Shown here: one piece after another, positions 33,994 to 41,386 of the stretch
How the letters are laid out: every line of letters starts with the position of its first letter
Numbering within the stretch: position 1 is the stretch's first letter
From: Rhizobium acidisoli
GTDB taxonomy: Bacteria; Pseudomonadota; Alphaproteobacteria; Rhizobiales; Rhizobiaceae
Assembly (NCBI RefSeq): GCF_002531755.2
Contig: NZ_CP035002.1
Location: 496,001-560,000, forward strand
Direction of reading: 5' to 3'
DNA length: 64,000 nucleotides
Notes under the pieces: model-generated
Databases searched by the model: none
The model's input: only the letters and a program-made list of their open reading frames with translations
What the model was told of the DNA's origin: nothing
Program-made: the position numbers and the translations under genes

Positions 33994-34011
33994 GGTGCCG
34001 CTCGCAAGTTC

Positions 34012-34040
34012 GACGCCGGCGCGACAGGCGCGCCGGCGTC
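34012..34040 (-). promoter_or_regulatory. Intercistronic hairpin between tauA and tauB
   Basis: GACGCCGGCGCG (34012-34023) pairs perfectly with CGCGCCGGCGTC (34029-34040) around a 5-nt loop. It has no U-tract and follows the binding-protein gene, like the hairpins at 5207, 23863, 44259 and 49706. Confidence 0.6.
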
Positions 34041-34048
34041 AGGGAGGA

Positions 34049-35056
34049 TCAGTTGCTGACGCCGGCGAGCGCGTCTGCGGTGACGAAGGCGCCGTAATTT
34101 TCCAGCACCTCGGAGACCTTGCCCTGTTCCTTCAGGAACGATGCCGTGTCCTTGAGGATCTTGCCGGCGCCTGCCTTTTCGCCGCCGCCGAGCCAGGCGT
34201 CTGATGCCTGGACCTCGGGGGTGAGCAGCGTCAGGTTCTTCAAGGCCGAGGCCTGCTGCTCGGGCGTTCCGCCGAGAAGCTTGGAGAGCGACTTGGCATT
34301 GTCGCTGTCGGGACCCCAGGCAGCTTTATCGGATGCGAAGGAGGCGTAGTATTTGTTGATGACCGAGGCGAAGCCCTTCAGGAATTCCGGGTTGTCGGCG
34401 GCAAATTTCGAGGTCGCAACCCAGGCCGAGAATGTCGGCGCGCCCTTGTCCGCGACGTCCTTGGAGGTCACCAGAACTTTTCCGTTCTTCTTGAGTTCGG
34501 TCAGAGCCGGATCCCAGACGAAACCGCCATCGATATCGCCGCGGTTATAACTCGCGACGATCTCGGGCTGCGGGATTGCGAAGACCTGGACGTCTTTCTC
34601 GGTCAGCCCCAGCGATTTGATCAACGCCAGAAGCTGATAGTGGTCGGTAGAAACGGGCGCTGCGGCAAGCTTCTTACCCTTCAGATCGTTCAGGCTTTCG
34701 ATGCCGGAGCCGTTGCGGACGACGAGGGCCTCGTCGATGCCGGAGATGGAGGCGAGGTAGAAGGCCTTGACCTCGAGCCCGCGCGAGACTGCAGCCGCAA
34801 ACGGGCTGGAGCCGACATAGCCGACCTGGACGTCGCCGGAGGCGATCGCCGCAAAGATCTCGGCGCCGGAATTGAACCTGCGGAAATCGATGTCATATCC
34901 GGTGTCCTTGGCGAATTCGCCGTTGGCGATCGCCACCGAAGACGGCAAGGCGTCGGTTTGATAGCCGACGACGACCTTTTTATCCGCCGCCTCGGCGACC
35001 ATCGCCGCTGCAAGAGTGCCGACGCCCAAGGCAATCGCGGCAACCATGAAATTCAT
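34049..35056 (-). CDS. tauA: Taurine-binding periplasmic protein
   Basis: 335 residues from the ATG at 35056 (an ATG at 35107 would add a basic 17-residue extension). The signal peptide is MNFMVAAIALGVGTLAAAMVAEA. The mature part, VVVGYQTDALPSSVAIANGE, FRRFNSGAEIFAAIASGDVQ, VGYVGSSPFAAA, YNRGDIDGGFVWDPAL and TASFLKEQGKVSEVLENY, parallels E. coli TauA throughout. No taurine dioxygenase (TauD) or taurine transaminase is nearby, so an LLM monooxygenase may release sulfite from the imported sulfonate. The shared AT-rich element is in its promoter. Confidence 0.9.
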   Translation of the reverse strand: MNFMVAAIALGVGTLAAAMVAEAADKKVVVGYQTDALPSSVAIANGEFAKDTGYDIDFRRFNSGAEIFAAIASGDVQVGYVGSSPFAAAVSRGLEVKAFYLASISGIDEALVVRNGSGIESLNDLKGKKLAAAPVSTDHYQLLALIKSLGLTEKDVQVFAIPQPEIVASYNRGDIDGGFVWDPALTELKKNGKVLVTSKDVADKGAPTFSAWVATSKFAADNPEFLKGFASVINKYYASFASDKAAWGPDSDNAKSLSKLLGGTPEQQASALKNLTLLTPEVQASDAWLGGGEKAGAGKILKDTASFLKEQGKVSEVLENYGAFVTADALAGVSN

Positions 35057-35153
35057 CCTGAGCCCCTTTGTTTGCAGGGCCAGCCGGCCCCGTGATCTCA
35101 CCTTCAAAAGGGTAACGGCTGAGAAGGGGCTGGCGGGAGGAATAACAAACTAT

Positions 35154-35166
35154 ATTTATAGACTAT
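35154..35166 (+). promoter_or_regulatory. Shared AT-rich element between tauA and the YdhS-like gene
   Basis: ATTTATAGACTAT, within the AT-rich TATATTTATAGACTATAG, matches the core of the copies at 16814 and 29492 with one T fewer. It is about 97 bp from the tauA start and 115 bp from the divergent flavoprotein start, so it could serve both. Confidence 0.5.
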
Positions 35167-35281
35167 AGAGATAATTGTTTTCGTGATTCTGCCGCTCGTG
35201 CGGTCCGCCGGACCGGCGAGCGACGTCAGGGCTTGAATGACGAGATGTCGCGACAGAGTTTGAAGCTTCAGGGAGAATGCA

Positions 35282-36652
35282 TTGATATACGATGTGATCG
35301 TCGTCGGTTCCGGTTTTTCAGCGATCGCTGTGGCCTGCAATCTCATCGAGCAGCTTCCCGCTTCGGCGAAGGTTGCCGTCGTAGGCGACGATCCCGGTTT
35401 CGGGCGCGGGACGGCATACCGGACGGAACTCTATCTCCATCGCCTCAACGTTCCCGCCGGCCGCATGAGCCTGCTGCCCCACCATCCCGACGACTTCGTC
35501 GACTGGCTGAAAAGCAATGGGCGTCCGCTGCAGGCGGGAGATTTCGCCTCGCGCAGCGATTACGGACTTTATGTCAGGGATACGCTAGCGCGGCTGCTTC
35601 GCAAGCGGGAGGGCCGTTGCCGGGTCGACTTCATCAAGGCCAAGGCGGCGGGCTGCGTGGAACGCTATACGAGCACGCTCGCCTTCCATCTCGGCAATGG
35701 CGACGAGATTGCCGGGAAAAACGTGGTGCTTTGTCTTGGCGTCGGAAACGCCAACCTTCCGGTCGATCCGACCGGCGTCCCGCCGTTTTTGCAATCCCGC
35801 ATCGTCGAGAACCCGTGGCGGCTCTCCTGGCTGAGGCGCGTCGCACCCTCCGATGCTGTCTGCATCCTTGGCTCCGGCCTGACAATGATCGATCAGGTTT
35901 TGGCACTTCGCGCCCACGGCCATAGAGGCAGGATCGACGTGCTGTCGCGGCGCGGCTTGGCACCGCTCGGACATGCAACGACGCCGCCGGCGCCGCTGCC
36001 GATCGACGTTCACGCGCTTCCCGCTACGATCAGCGGCCTGTTAAAGATCTTGCGGGGCAAAAGCAGGGAGGTCGCCGACTGGCGAAGCGTGATGGACGGC
36101 CTGAGGCCGGTAACGCAGGCTCTCTGGCAACGGCTTTCGAGCGAGGAGCGGGCGCGTTTCCTGCGGCATGCGCTTCCCTGGTGGAACATCCACCGTCACC
36201 GGGTCGCGCCCGACGTGTTCGCCGGGTTCGAGAAGCTGGTCTCGGACGGAACCGTTCGCTTCCACGCAGGCTTCCTGAAATCTGTCGGAACGGACGAAGG
36301 CAGGCTCGTCGCCGGATACAGGGTCAGAGCGAAGCGCGAGATCGCCGAAATCCGTGCAGACTGGCTGGTCAACTGCACGGGCATGGAGCGCGCCGGCATC
36401 AGCCATTCGCCGCTTTTGAAGGAAATGAGCCGGTTTCAGCTGATCGTGCCCGATCCTCTTGGCCTCGGCATCCAGGTGGATGCGGCTTCCGAGGTGACGG
36501 GCTCATCCCGGGTTTCGCCGGCCCGGCTGTTTGCCGTCGGCGCCTTGACGGCGGGGCAATTCTGGGAGATCACCGCCGTCCCCGACATCCGGGTGCAGGC
36601 GAAGGCCGTGGTCGAAGAAATCGTCAAAGCGAGGCCCAACTCCGACGTATAG
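35282..36652 (+). CDS. FAD/NAD(P)-binding protein, YdhS-like
   Basis: 456 residues with a TTG start (GGGAG 6-7 bases upstream; no ATG in frame nearby). The dinucleotide motif VVGSGFSAIAVACNL is at 7-21. GFGRGTAYRTELYLHRLNVP is typical of the FAD/NAD(P)-binding YdhS family. A second nucleotide motif, ILGSGLTMIDQVLALRAHG, is at ~197-215, and the NCTGMERAG and LFAVGALTAGQFWEIT segments close the fold. The catalytic role is unknown for the family. It is divergent from tauA. Confidence 0.8.
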   Translation: MIYDVIVVGSGFSAIAVACNLIEQLPASAKVAVVGDDPGFGRGTAYRTELYLHRLNVPAGRMSLLPHHPDDFVDWLKSNGRPLQAGDFASRSDYGLYVRDTLARLLRKREGRCRVDFIKAKAAGCVERYTSTLAFHLGNGDEIAGKNVVLCLGVGNANLPVDPTGVPPFLQSRIVENPWRLSWLRRVAPSDAVCILGSGLTMIDQVLALRAHGHRGRIDVLSRRGLAPLGHATTPPAPLPIDVHALPATISGLLKILRGKSREVADWRSVMDGLRPVTQALWQRLSSEERARFLRHALPWWNIHRHRVAPDVFAGFEKLVSDGTVRFHAGFLKSVGTDEGRLVAGYRVRAKREIAEIRADWLVNCTGMERAGISHSPLLKEMSRFQLIVPDPLGLGIQVDAASEVTGSSRVSPARLFAVGALTAGQFWEITAVPDIRVQAKAVVEEIVKARPNSDV

Positions 36653-36714
36653 GCCGACAATCTTGGGATCGGCACGGTGCTGTTGAATTGCTGGCCGCCG
36701 ACAGCTACAGTATT

Positions 36715-36728
36715 TGGTAGGCCATAAT
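36715..36728 (+). promoter_or_regulatory. GntR operator-like site upstream of the gntR gene
   Basis: TGGTAGGCCATAAT shares TGGTAnnCCATAAT with the sites at 37704 and 37913. It lies 70 bp before the gntR start, suggesting autoregulation. Confidence 0.6.
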
Positions 36729-36797
36729 ACGATTCCTGAATTCGGCTGCCGCGGCGAAGCTTGAGCCAGCGAAGTCAATCCAACACTGAGGTACAGC

Positions 36798-37493
36798 ATG
36801 AGCGGTGCTCTGAAGGACGCAGCAATCAGGGTCGAGCGTCCTGCGAAGACATTGCGGGAATTGGCCCTCGACAAAGTCCGCGAGGCCATCGTCAACGGAT
36901 ATTTTCGTCCCGGAGACCGCCTCGTTGAGCGCGACCTCTGCGCCCAGCTCGGCGTCAGCCGGACGGTGGTGCGCGAAGTTCTGAGACATCTGGAATCGGA
37001 AGGGCTCGTCGCCAATCTGCCGAACAAGGGACCGATCGTCGCCCTGCTGGATATCGAGGAAGCCAAACAGATCTATGAGATCCGCGGTGCGCTCGAAGGC
37101 ATGGCGGCGCGGCTATGCGCGGAGCGCGGCAGCCCCGAGATCGTCGCCGCGCTCGAGGAATCCCTGACCGCCATCCGCAACAGCTATCGCGACCACGATA
37201 TGGCGGCTGTGCTTGCCAATACCTCTGCCTTCTATCAAACGCTGTTCACCATGGTCGACAGACATGTCGCCTGGGGCGTCGTCAATCTCCTCACCGTGCG
37301 TATCAATCACCTGCGCTCGATGACGATCAAGACGGAACGGCGCGGCATCGAAGGACCGCTGCAGATGTCGAAGATCATCGATGCCATCCGCCGCGGTGAC
37401 GGCGAGGGCGCCCAGCGGGCAGCGATGGATCATGTCGCGGCCGCCAGCGCAATTGCCGAAGCGGTGCTGTCCGCCCAGAAGCCCGCCGAGTAG
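36798..37493 (+). CDS. GntR-family (FadR/FCD) transcriptional regulator
   Basis: 231 residues. The winged HTH is at ~20-85 (ALDKVREAIVNGYFRPGDRL, LCAQLGVSRTVVREVLRHLE). An FCD ligand domain follows at ~90-215 (IYEIRGALEGMAARLCAERG). FCD regulators bind TGGTnnnACCA-like palindromes, and such sites occur before this gene and before the DUF1185 operon. It probably represses the operon at 37952-48564 until the substrate or an intermediate binds. Confidence 0.92.
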   Translation: MSGALKDAAIRVERPAKTLRELALDKVREAIVNGYFRPGDRLVERDLCAQLGVSRTVVREVLRHLESEGLVANLPNKGPIVALLDIEEAKQIYEIRGALEGMAARLCAERGSPEIVAALEESLTAIRNSYRDHDMAAVLANTSAFYQTLFTMVDRHVAWGVVNLLTVRINHLRSMTIKTERRGIEGPLQMSKIIDAIRRGDGEGAQRAAMDHVAAASAIAEAVLSAQKPAE

Positions 37494-37702
37494 GGCGTAG
37501 CGCCGCGGTTTTCAAGGCGGTCGCCATCTCACTGCTACTCTAGCTGTTGCATTCCTTCGCCCGCACCTGTCTTCCCCAGAAGACAGGCCGGCACGGCGTT
37601 GTCGCATCGATATGTGTCGAGGCCTCTTGCGCCTTCCAGTCACGTTGCGCGCAATGAGGAGAATTCAAACTCCAAGCTTGACACCCAACTTTTCTCGATG
37701 TG

Positions 37703-37716
37703 ATGGTATGCCATAA
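37703..37716 (+). promoter_or_regulatory. GntR operator-like site 1 of the operon promoter region
   Basis: ATGGTATGCCATAA (near-palindrome with one mismatch at the centre) follows a TTGACA box by 19 bp, where it would overlap the -10 region. Confidence 0.6.
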
Positions 37717-37907
37717 TCAATAATATCTAAGGCGGTCATATGGGCCGGGATAATATTGGCGTTCTACGTATCGCGTCACTACGGGCCGCCGTCGCGCCGT
37801 CAGGCTCTAGATCTGAACGAGCAAGCGTTTCCGGGCGGCGGAGCGCACACGCCAAGCCAATCTTCGGACTTTATTTCGTCTTTGCCAAAACCAAGTTGAC
37901 ACTCATA

Positions 37908-37927
37908 TATTATGGTATACCATAATA
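37908..37927 (+). promoter_or_regulatory. GntR operator-like site 2 (20-bp perfect palindrome)
   Basis: TATTATGGTATACCATAATA is perfectly palindromic. It begins 6 bp after TTGACA (37896-37901), so a bound repressor would block the promoter directly ahead of the DUF1185 gene. Confidence 0.75.
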
Positions 37928-37951
37928 CGAAATAGAGAGACGAGGTGTTCC

Positions 37952-38554
37952 ATGGCTATTCAAATTCGCAAGACGGGACTGCAGATCGAAACGACGCTGA
38001 TCGAAGGCGGTAAGGCCGCGGCGGTGCCGCTGAAACTGTTTTCCGCTTTCGCAGTCGTGAAGAACCCCTGGGCGGGACGCGGCTTCGTCGAGGACCTCAA
38101 GCCCGAGATCCACGCCGGCGCGCCGGTTCTCGGTGAGTTGCTGACCAAGATGATCATCGATGCCGTCGGTTCCGGCGATGCCGTCGAAGCCTATGGCAAG
38201 GCCGCCGTCGTCGGTCTGGACGGTGAGATCGAACACGCCTCCGCGCTCATCCACACGCTTCGCTTCGGCAATTTTTATCGCCATGCTGTCGGCGCCAAGT
38301 CCTATCTCGCCTTCTGCAATACGCGCGGTCCTGCCAATGCGCCGATCATGATCCCGCTGATGGACAAGAACGACGAGGGCCGCCGTTCGCACTATCTCAC
38401 GATCCAGACCTCGATCCCCGACGCGCCTGCCGCCGAGGAGATCGTCGTGGCTCTCGGCGCTTCGGTGGGTGGGCGTCCGCATCATCGCATTGGCGACCGC
38501 TATCAGGATCTGAAGGATCTTGGGCAGGACGTCGCCAATCCTGCGGGCGTTTGA
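37952..38554 (+). CDS. AA_synth (DUF1185) family protein
   Basis: 200 residues, typical length. The N-terminus MAIQIRKTGLQIETTLIEGG, VVKNPWAGRGFVEDLKPEI and the conserved GKAAVVGLDGEIEHASALIHTL, CNTRGPANAPIMIPLMDK and GGRPHHRIGDRYQDL are landmarks of PF06684. The 'amino acid synthesis' name is historical; the activity is uncharacterised. It is the first gene after the GntR operators, so it is a core part of the pathway, perhaps a hydrolase or isomerase on a ring-opened amide. Confidence 0.85.
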   Translation: MAIQIRKTGLQIETTLIEGGKAAAVPLKLFSAFAVVKNPWAGRGFVEDLKPEIHAGAPVLGELLTKMIIDAVGSGDAVEAYGKAAVVGLDGEIEHASALIHTLRFGNFYRHAVGAKSYLAFCNTRGPANAPIMIPLMDKNDEGRRSHYLTIQTSIPDAPAAEEIVVALGASVGGRPHHRIGDRYQDLKDLGQDVANPAGV

Positions 38555-38567
38555 AAGGGGCTCTGAG

Positions 38568-39413
38568 ATGCTGACAGCCGGATCGATCTCAGGCGCCGCT
38601 GCAGCAAAGAGCGCCGCCGGTGACTTGCCCCGCAAGAAGACGGCAGGCGGAGCGGCCTATCACGAGGCCGGCAGCGGTGAACCGCTGGTTCTCATTCATG
38701 GCGTCGGCATGCGGCTCGAGGCCTGGGCTCCGCAGATCGCATTTCTGTCGGCCGGCCATCGCGTCATCGCCGTCGACATGCCGGGGCATGGCGAGAGCGC
38801 AAAACTGCCGGCGGGCAGCCGGCTCGAGGAGTTTGTCGCCTGGTTCGGCCGCTTTCTCGACGAGATGGAGATCGAGGCTGCGAATGTTGCCGGCCACTCC
38901 ATGGGAGCGCTGGTATCGGGAGGGGCGGCGGCGACGTTCGGAGACCGTATCAGCCGTGTCGCCTACCTTAACGGCGTCTTCAGGCGCGACCAGCAGGCAA
39001 AGGCTGCCGTGCTCGCACGAGCTGCGGCCATTCCGGTGACGGGCGTGGACAAGGAGGGTCCCCTGGCGCGCTGGTTCGGCAATGATCCCGACAGCGTCGT
39101 CGCGCGGGAATTGACGCGGAAATGGCTCAACCTCGTCGATCCGGAAGGCTATGCTGTCGCTTACGCCGCCTTCGCCGGCGGAGACGAGACCTATGCCGAT
39201 CGCTGGAAAGACGTGGCTGGTCCGGCCCTGTTCCTGACGGGGTCCGATGATCCGAATTCGACGCCCTTGATGGCGACGCAGATGGCGGCGCTCGCGCCGA
39301 AGGGCTTTGCCCGTATCGTGGATGGTCATCGTCATATGGTGAACCTGACCGCGCCGGATATCGTAAATTCGCTGCTCGCTGAGTGGCTGTCGTTCGGGGA
39401 GGATGGACGATGA
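38568..39413 (+). CDS. α/β-hydrolase
   Basis: 281 residues. LVLIHGVGMRLEAWAPQI forms the oxyanion region, GHSMG places the nucleophile at Ser111, GSDDPNSTP holds the acid and VDGHRHMVNLTAP the catalytic His. The long N-terminal tail (~28 residues) is not a signal peptide. Downstream are a flavin reductase and an LLM monooxygenase, overlapping by ATGA. Hydrolysis of the monooxygenase product (ester, amide or enol) is likely. Confidence 0.87.
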   Translation: MLTAGSISGAAAAKSAAGDLPRKKTAGGAAYHEAGSGEPLVLIHGVGMRLEAWAPQIAFLSAGHRVIAVDMPGHGESAKLPAGSRLEEFVAWFGRFLDEMEIEAANVAGHSMGALVSGGAAATFGDRISRVAYLNGVFRRDQQAKAAVLARAAAIPVTGVDKEGPLARWFGNDPDSVVARELTRKWLNLVDPEGYAVAYAAFAGGDETYADRWKDVAGPALFLTGSDDPNSTPLMATQMAALAPKGFARIVDGHRHMVNLTAPDIVNSLLAEWLSFGEDGR

Positions 39414-40345
39414 CGATGCAGACTGTCGACCCAAGAGCATTGCGTGATGCATTCGGCGCTTTTCCCACAGGCGTGACCGTCGTCACCGCCTGCGACGGCG
39501 ATGGAAATCCGATCGGCTTCACCGCGAACTCCTTCACATCGGTCTCGCTCAACCCACCCTTGCTCCTCGTCTGCCTTGCCAAGACGTCGCGCAATTTCGC
39601 CACCATGACCGGAACGCAGCATTTTGCGATCAACGTGCTGTCGGAAACGCAGAAGGACGTGTCGAACACCTTTGCGCGGCCGGTCGAAGACAGATTTGCG
39701 GCGGTCGAATGGGCCAAGGGATCGGCTGGCTGCCCGATCTTCTCGAACGTGGCGGCCTGGTTCGAATGCGCCATGGAAGAGGTCGTCGAGGCCGGCGACC
39801 ATGTCATCCTGATGGGCCGCATCGAATCCTTCGACAATAGCGGCCGCAACGGTCTCGGCTATGCGCGCGGCGGTTACTTCACGCCGACGCTCGCAAGCAA
39901 GGCGGTTTCCGCGGCAAGCGAAGGCAATATCGAACTCGCGGCCGTCGTCGAACGCCGCGGTGAGGTTCTGCTGCTCGGCGAGGATGTGCTCTCCTTGCCA
40001 AGCGTCGACGCTCATGACGGTAACCCGACCGAGGCGCTGCAACAATATCTGGAGACGCTCAGCGGGCTGAAGGTCAGCATCGGCTTTCTCTATTCGGTCT
40101 ACGAGGGCAAGAGCGACGGGAAACAGCACATCGTCTATCACGCCGTTGCCGGAGAAGGTGAGCCCGCCGGCGGCAGGTTCGTAAAGCCTGACGCCCTGGC
40201 TGCCGCAAAGTTCAAAACCAGCTCGACCGCCGATATCGTCAACCGTTTCGCCATGGAAAGCTCGATCGGCAATTTCGGCGTCTATTTCGGCGACGAGACC
40301 GGCGGCACCATTCATCCCATTCCAGCCAAGGGCGCAAAAGCATGA
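39410..40345 (+). CDS. Flavin reductase (HpaC/RutF-like domain) with C-terminal extension
   Basis: 311 residues. The first ~165 are a flavin_reduct domain: LRDAFGAFPTGVTVVTACDG, GFTANSFTSVSLNPPLLLVC, HFAINVLSE, VILMGRIESF. The remaining ~145 residues (VVERRGEVLLLGEDVLSLP...) are an additional domain not present in the minimal enzymes. It provides reduced flavin to the LLM enzyme at 40342; the two genes overlap (ATGA), typical of two-component monooxygenases. Confidence 0.88.
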   Translation: MTMQTVDPRALRDAFGAFPTGVTVVTACDGDGNPIGFTANSFTSVSLNPPLLLVCLAKTSRNFATMTGTQHFAINVLSETQKDVSNTFARPVEDRFAAVEWAKGSAGCPIFSNVAAWFECAMEEVVEAGDHVILMGRIESFDNSGRNGLGYARGGYFTPTLASKAVSAASEGNIELAAVVERRGEVLLLGEDVLSLPSVDAHDGNPTEALQQYLETLSGLKVSIGFLYSVYEGKSDGKQHIVYHAVAGEGEPAGGRFVKPDALAAAKFKTSSTADIVNRFAMESSIGNFGVYFGDETGGTIHPIPAKGAKA

Positions 40346-41382
40346 AGTTCTCCCTCTTCGTCCATATGGAACGGCTCGACGCTAACCAGAGCCACAAAAG
40401 CCTCTATGAGGAATTCATCGCGCTCTGCGAGATCGCCGACAAGGGCGGCATGCATGCGATCTGGACGGGCGAGCACCACGGCATGGATTTCACCATTGCC
40501 CCCAACCCGTTCGTGACCATTGCCGATCTCGCGCGTCGCACATCGCGGGCAAGGCTCGGGACGGGGACGGTGATCGCTCCCTTCTGGCATCCGATCAAGC
40601 TCGCCGGCGAAGCGGCCATGACCGACATCATCTGCGACGGAAGGCTCGACATCGGCATTGCGCGCGGGGCCTATTCCTTCGAATACGAGCGCCTGCTGCC
40701 CGGCCTCGACGCCTGGGGTGCTGGCCAGCGCATGCGCGAGCTCATCCCGGCGGTCAAGGGCATCTGGAACGGCGACTACGCCCATAACGGCGAGTTCTTC
40801 AAATTCCCCGCGACCACCTCGGCGCCGAAGCCGCTGCAGCAGCCGAACCCGCCGATCTGGGTCGCCGCGCGTGATCCGAACTCGCATGAATTTGCCGTCG
40901 CCAACGGCTGCAATGTTCAGGTGACGCCGCTGTGGCAGGGCGATGACGAGGTCCAGTCGCTGATGGACCGTTTCAACGATGCCTGTGCCAAGAACCCTGG
41001 TATCGAGCGGCCGAAGATCATGCTGCTGCGCCACACCTATGTCGGCTCGTCGGAAGACGACGTCGCCCAGGCCGCCCATGAACTCAGCGTTTACTACAAC
41101 TACTTCTTCGCCTGGTTCAAGAATGAGAAGCCGGTTACCCAGGGCCTGATCGAACGGATTCCGGACGAGCAGATCCGAGCCAACGCCATGCTGTCGGACC
41201 AGGTCATGCGCACCAACAACGTTGTTGGCGACGCCCGGACCGTCATCGACCGGCTCAAGGCCTATGAAGCCCTCGGCTATGACGAATATTCCTTCTGGAT
41301 CGACACCGGCATGAGTTTCGAGCGCAAGAAGGCGTCGCTCGAGCGCTTCATCGCCGAGGTCATGCCGGCATTTCAGGAGTAA
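40342..41382 (+). CDS. LLM-class flavin-dependent monooxygenase (two-component, GntR operon)
   Basis: 346 residues: MKFSLFVHMERLD at β1, CEIADKGGMHAIWTGEHHGM, RARLGTGTVIAPFWHPIKLA, DGRLDIGIARGAYSFEYERL, PIWVAARDPNSHEFA and a VVGDARTVIDRLKAYEALGY C-terminus. It is the central oxidative enzyme of the operon. The flavin reductase upstream and aldehyde dehydrogenase downstream suggest it produces an aldehyde, perhaps by ring cleavage or N-dealkylation. Confidence 0.88.
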   Translation: MKFSLFVHMERLDANQSHKSLYEEFIALCEIADKGGMHAIWTGEHHGMDFTIAPNPFVTIADLARRTSRARLGTGTVIAPFWHPIKLAGEAAMTDIICDGRLDIGIARGAYSFEYERLLPGLDAWGAGQRMRELIPAVKGIWNGDYAHNGEFFKFPATTSAPKPLQQPNPPIWVAARDPNSHEFAVANGCNVQVTPLWQGDDEVQSLMDRFNDACAKNPGIERPKIMLLRHTYVGSSEDDVAQAAHELSVYYNYFFAWFKNEKPVTQGLIERIPDEQIRANAMLSDQVMRTNNVVGDARTVIDRLKAYEALGYDEYSFWIDTGMSFERKKASLERFIAEVMPAFQE

Positions 41383-41386
41383 AGCT

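Larger units (their letters stand above)
37494..37951. promoter_or_regulatory. 458-bp regulatory region of the GntR-controlled operon
   Basis: No gene is supported here. It contains a perfect 9-bp hairpin, CCTGTCTTC/GAAGACAGG (37566-37587), after gntR. Two TTGACA -35-like boxes follow (37678-37683 and 37896-37901), each with a GntR-type operator 20 bp or less downstream (37703 and 37908). Tandem promoters with one operator each are suggested. Confidence 0.55.

Noticed and set aside
32354..36652. Complete taurine degradation pathway
   Set aside because: Only the importer is present; no TauD, Tpa, Xsc or taurine dehydrogenase is seen nearby.
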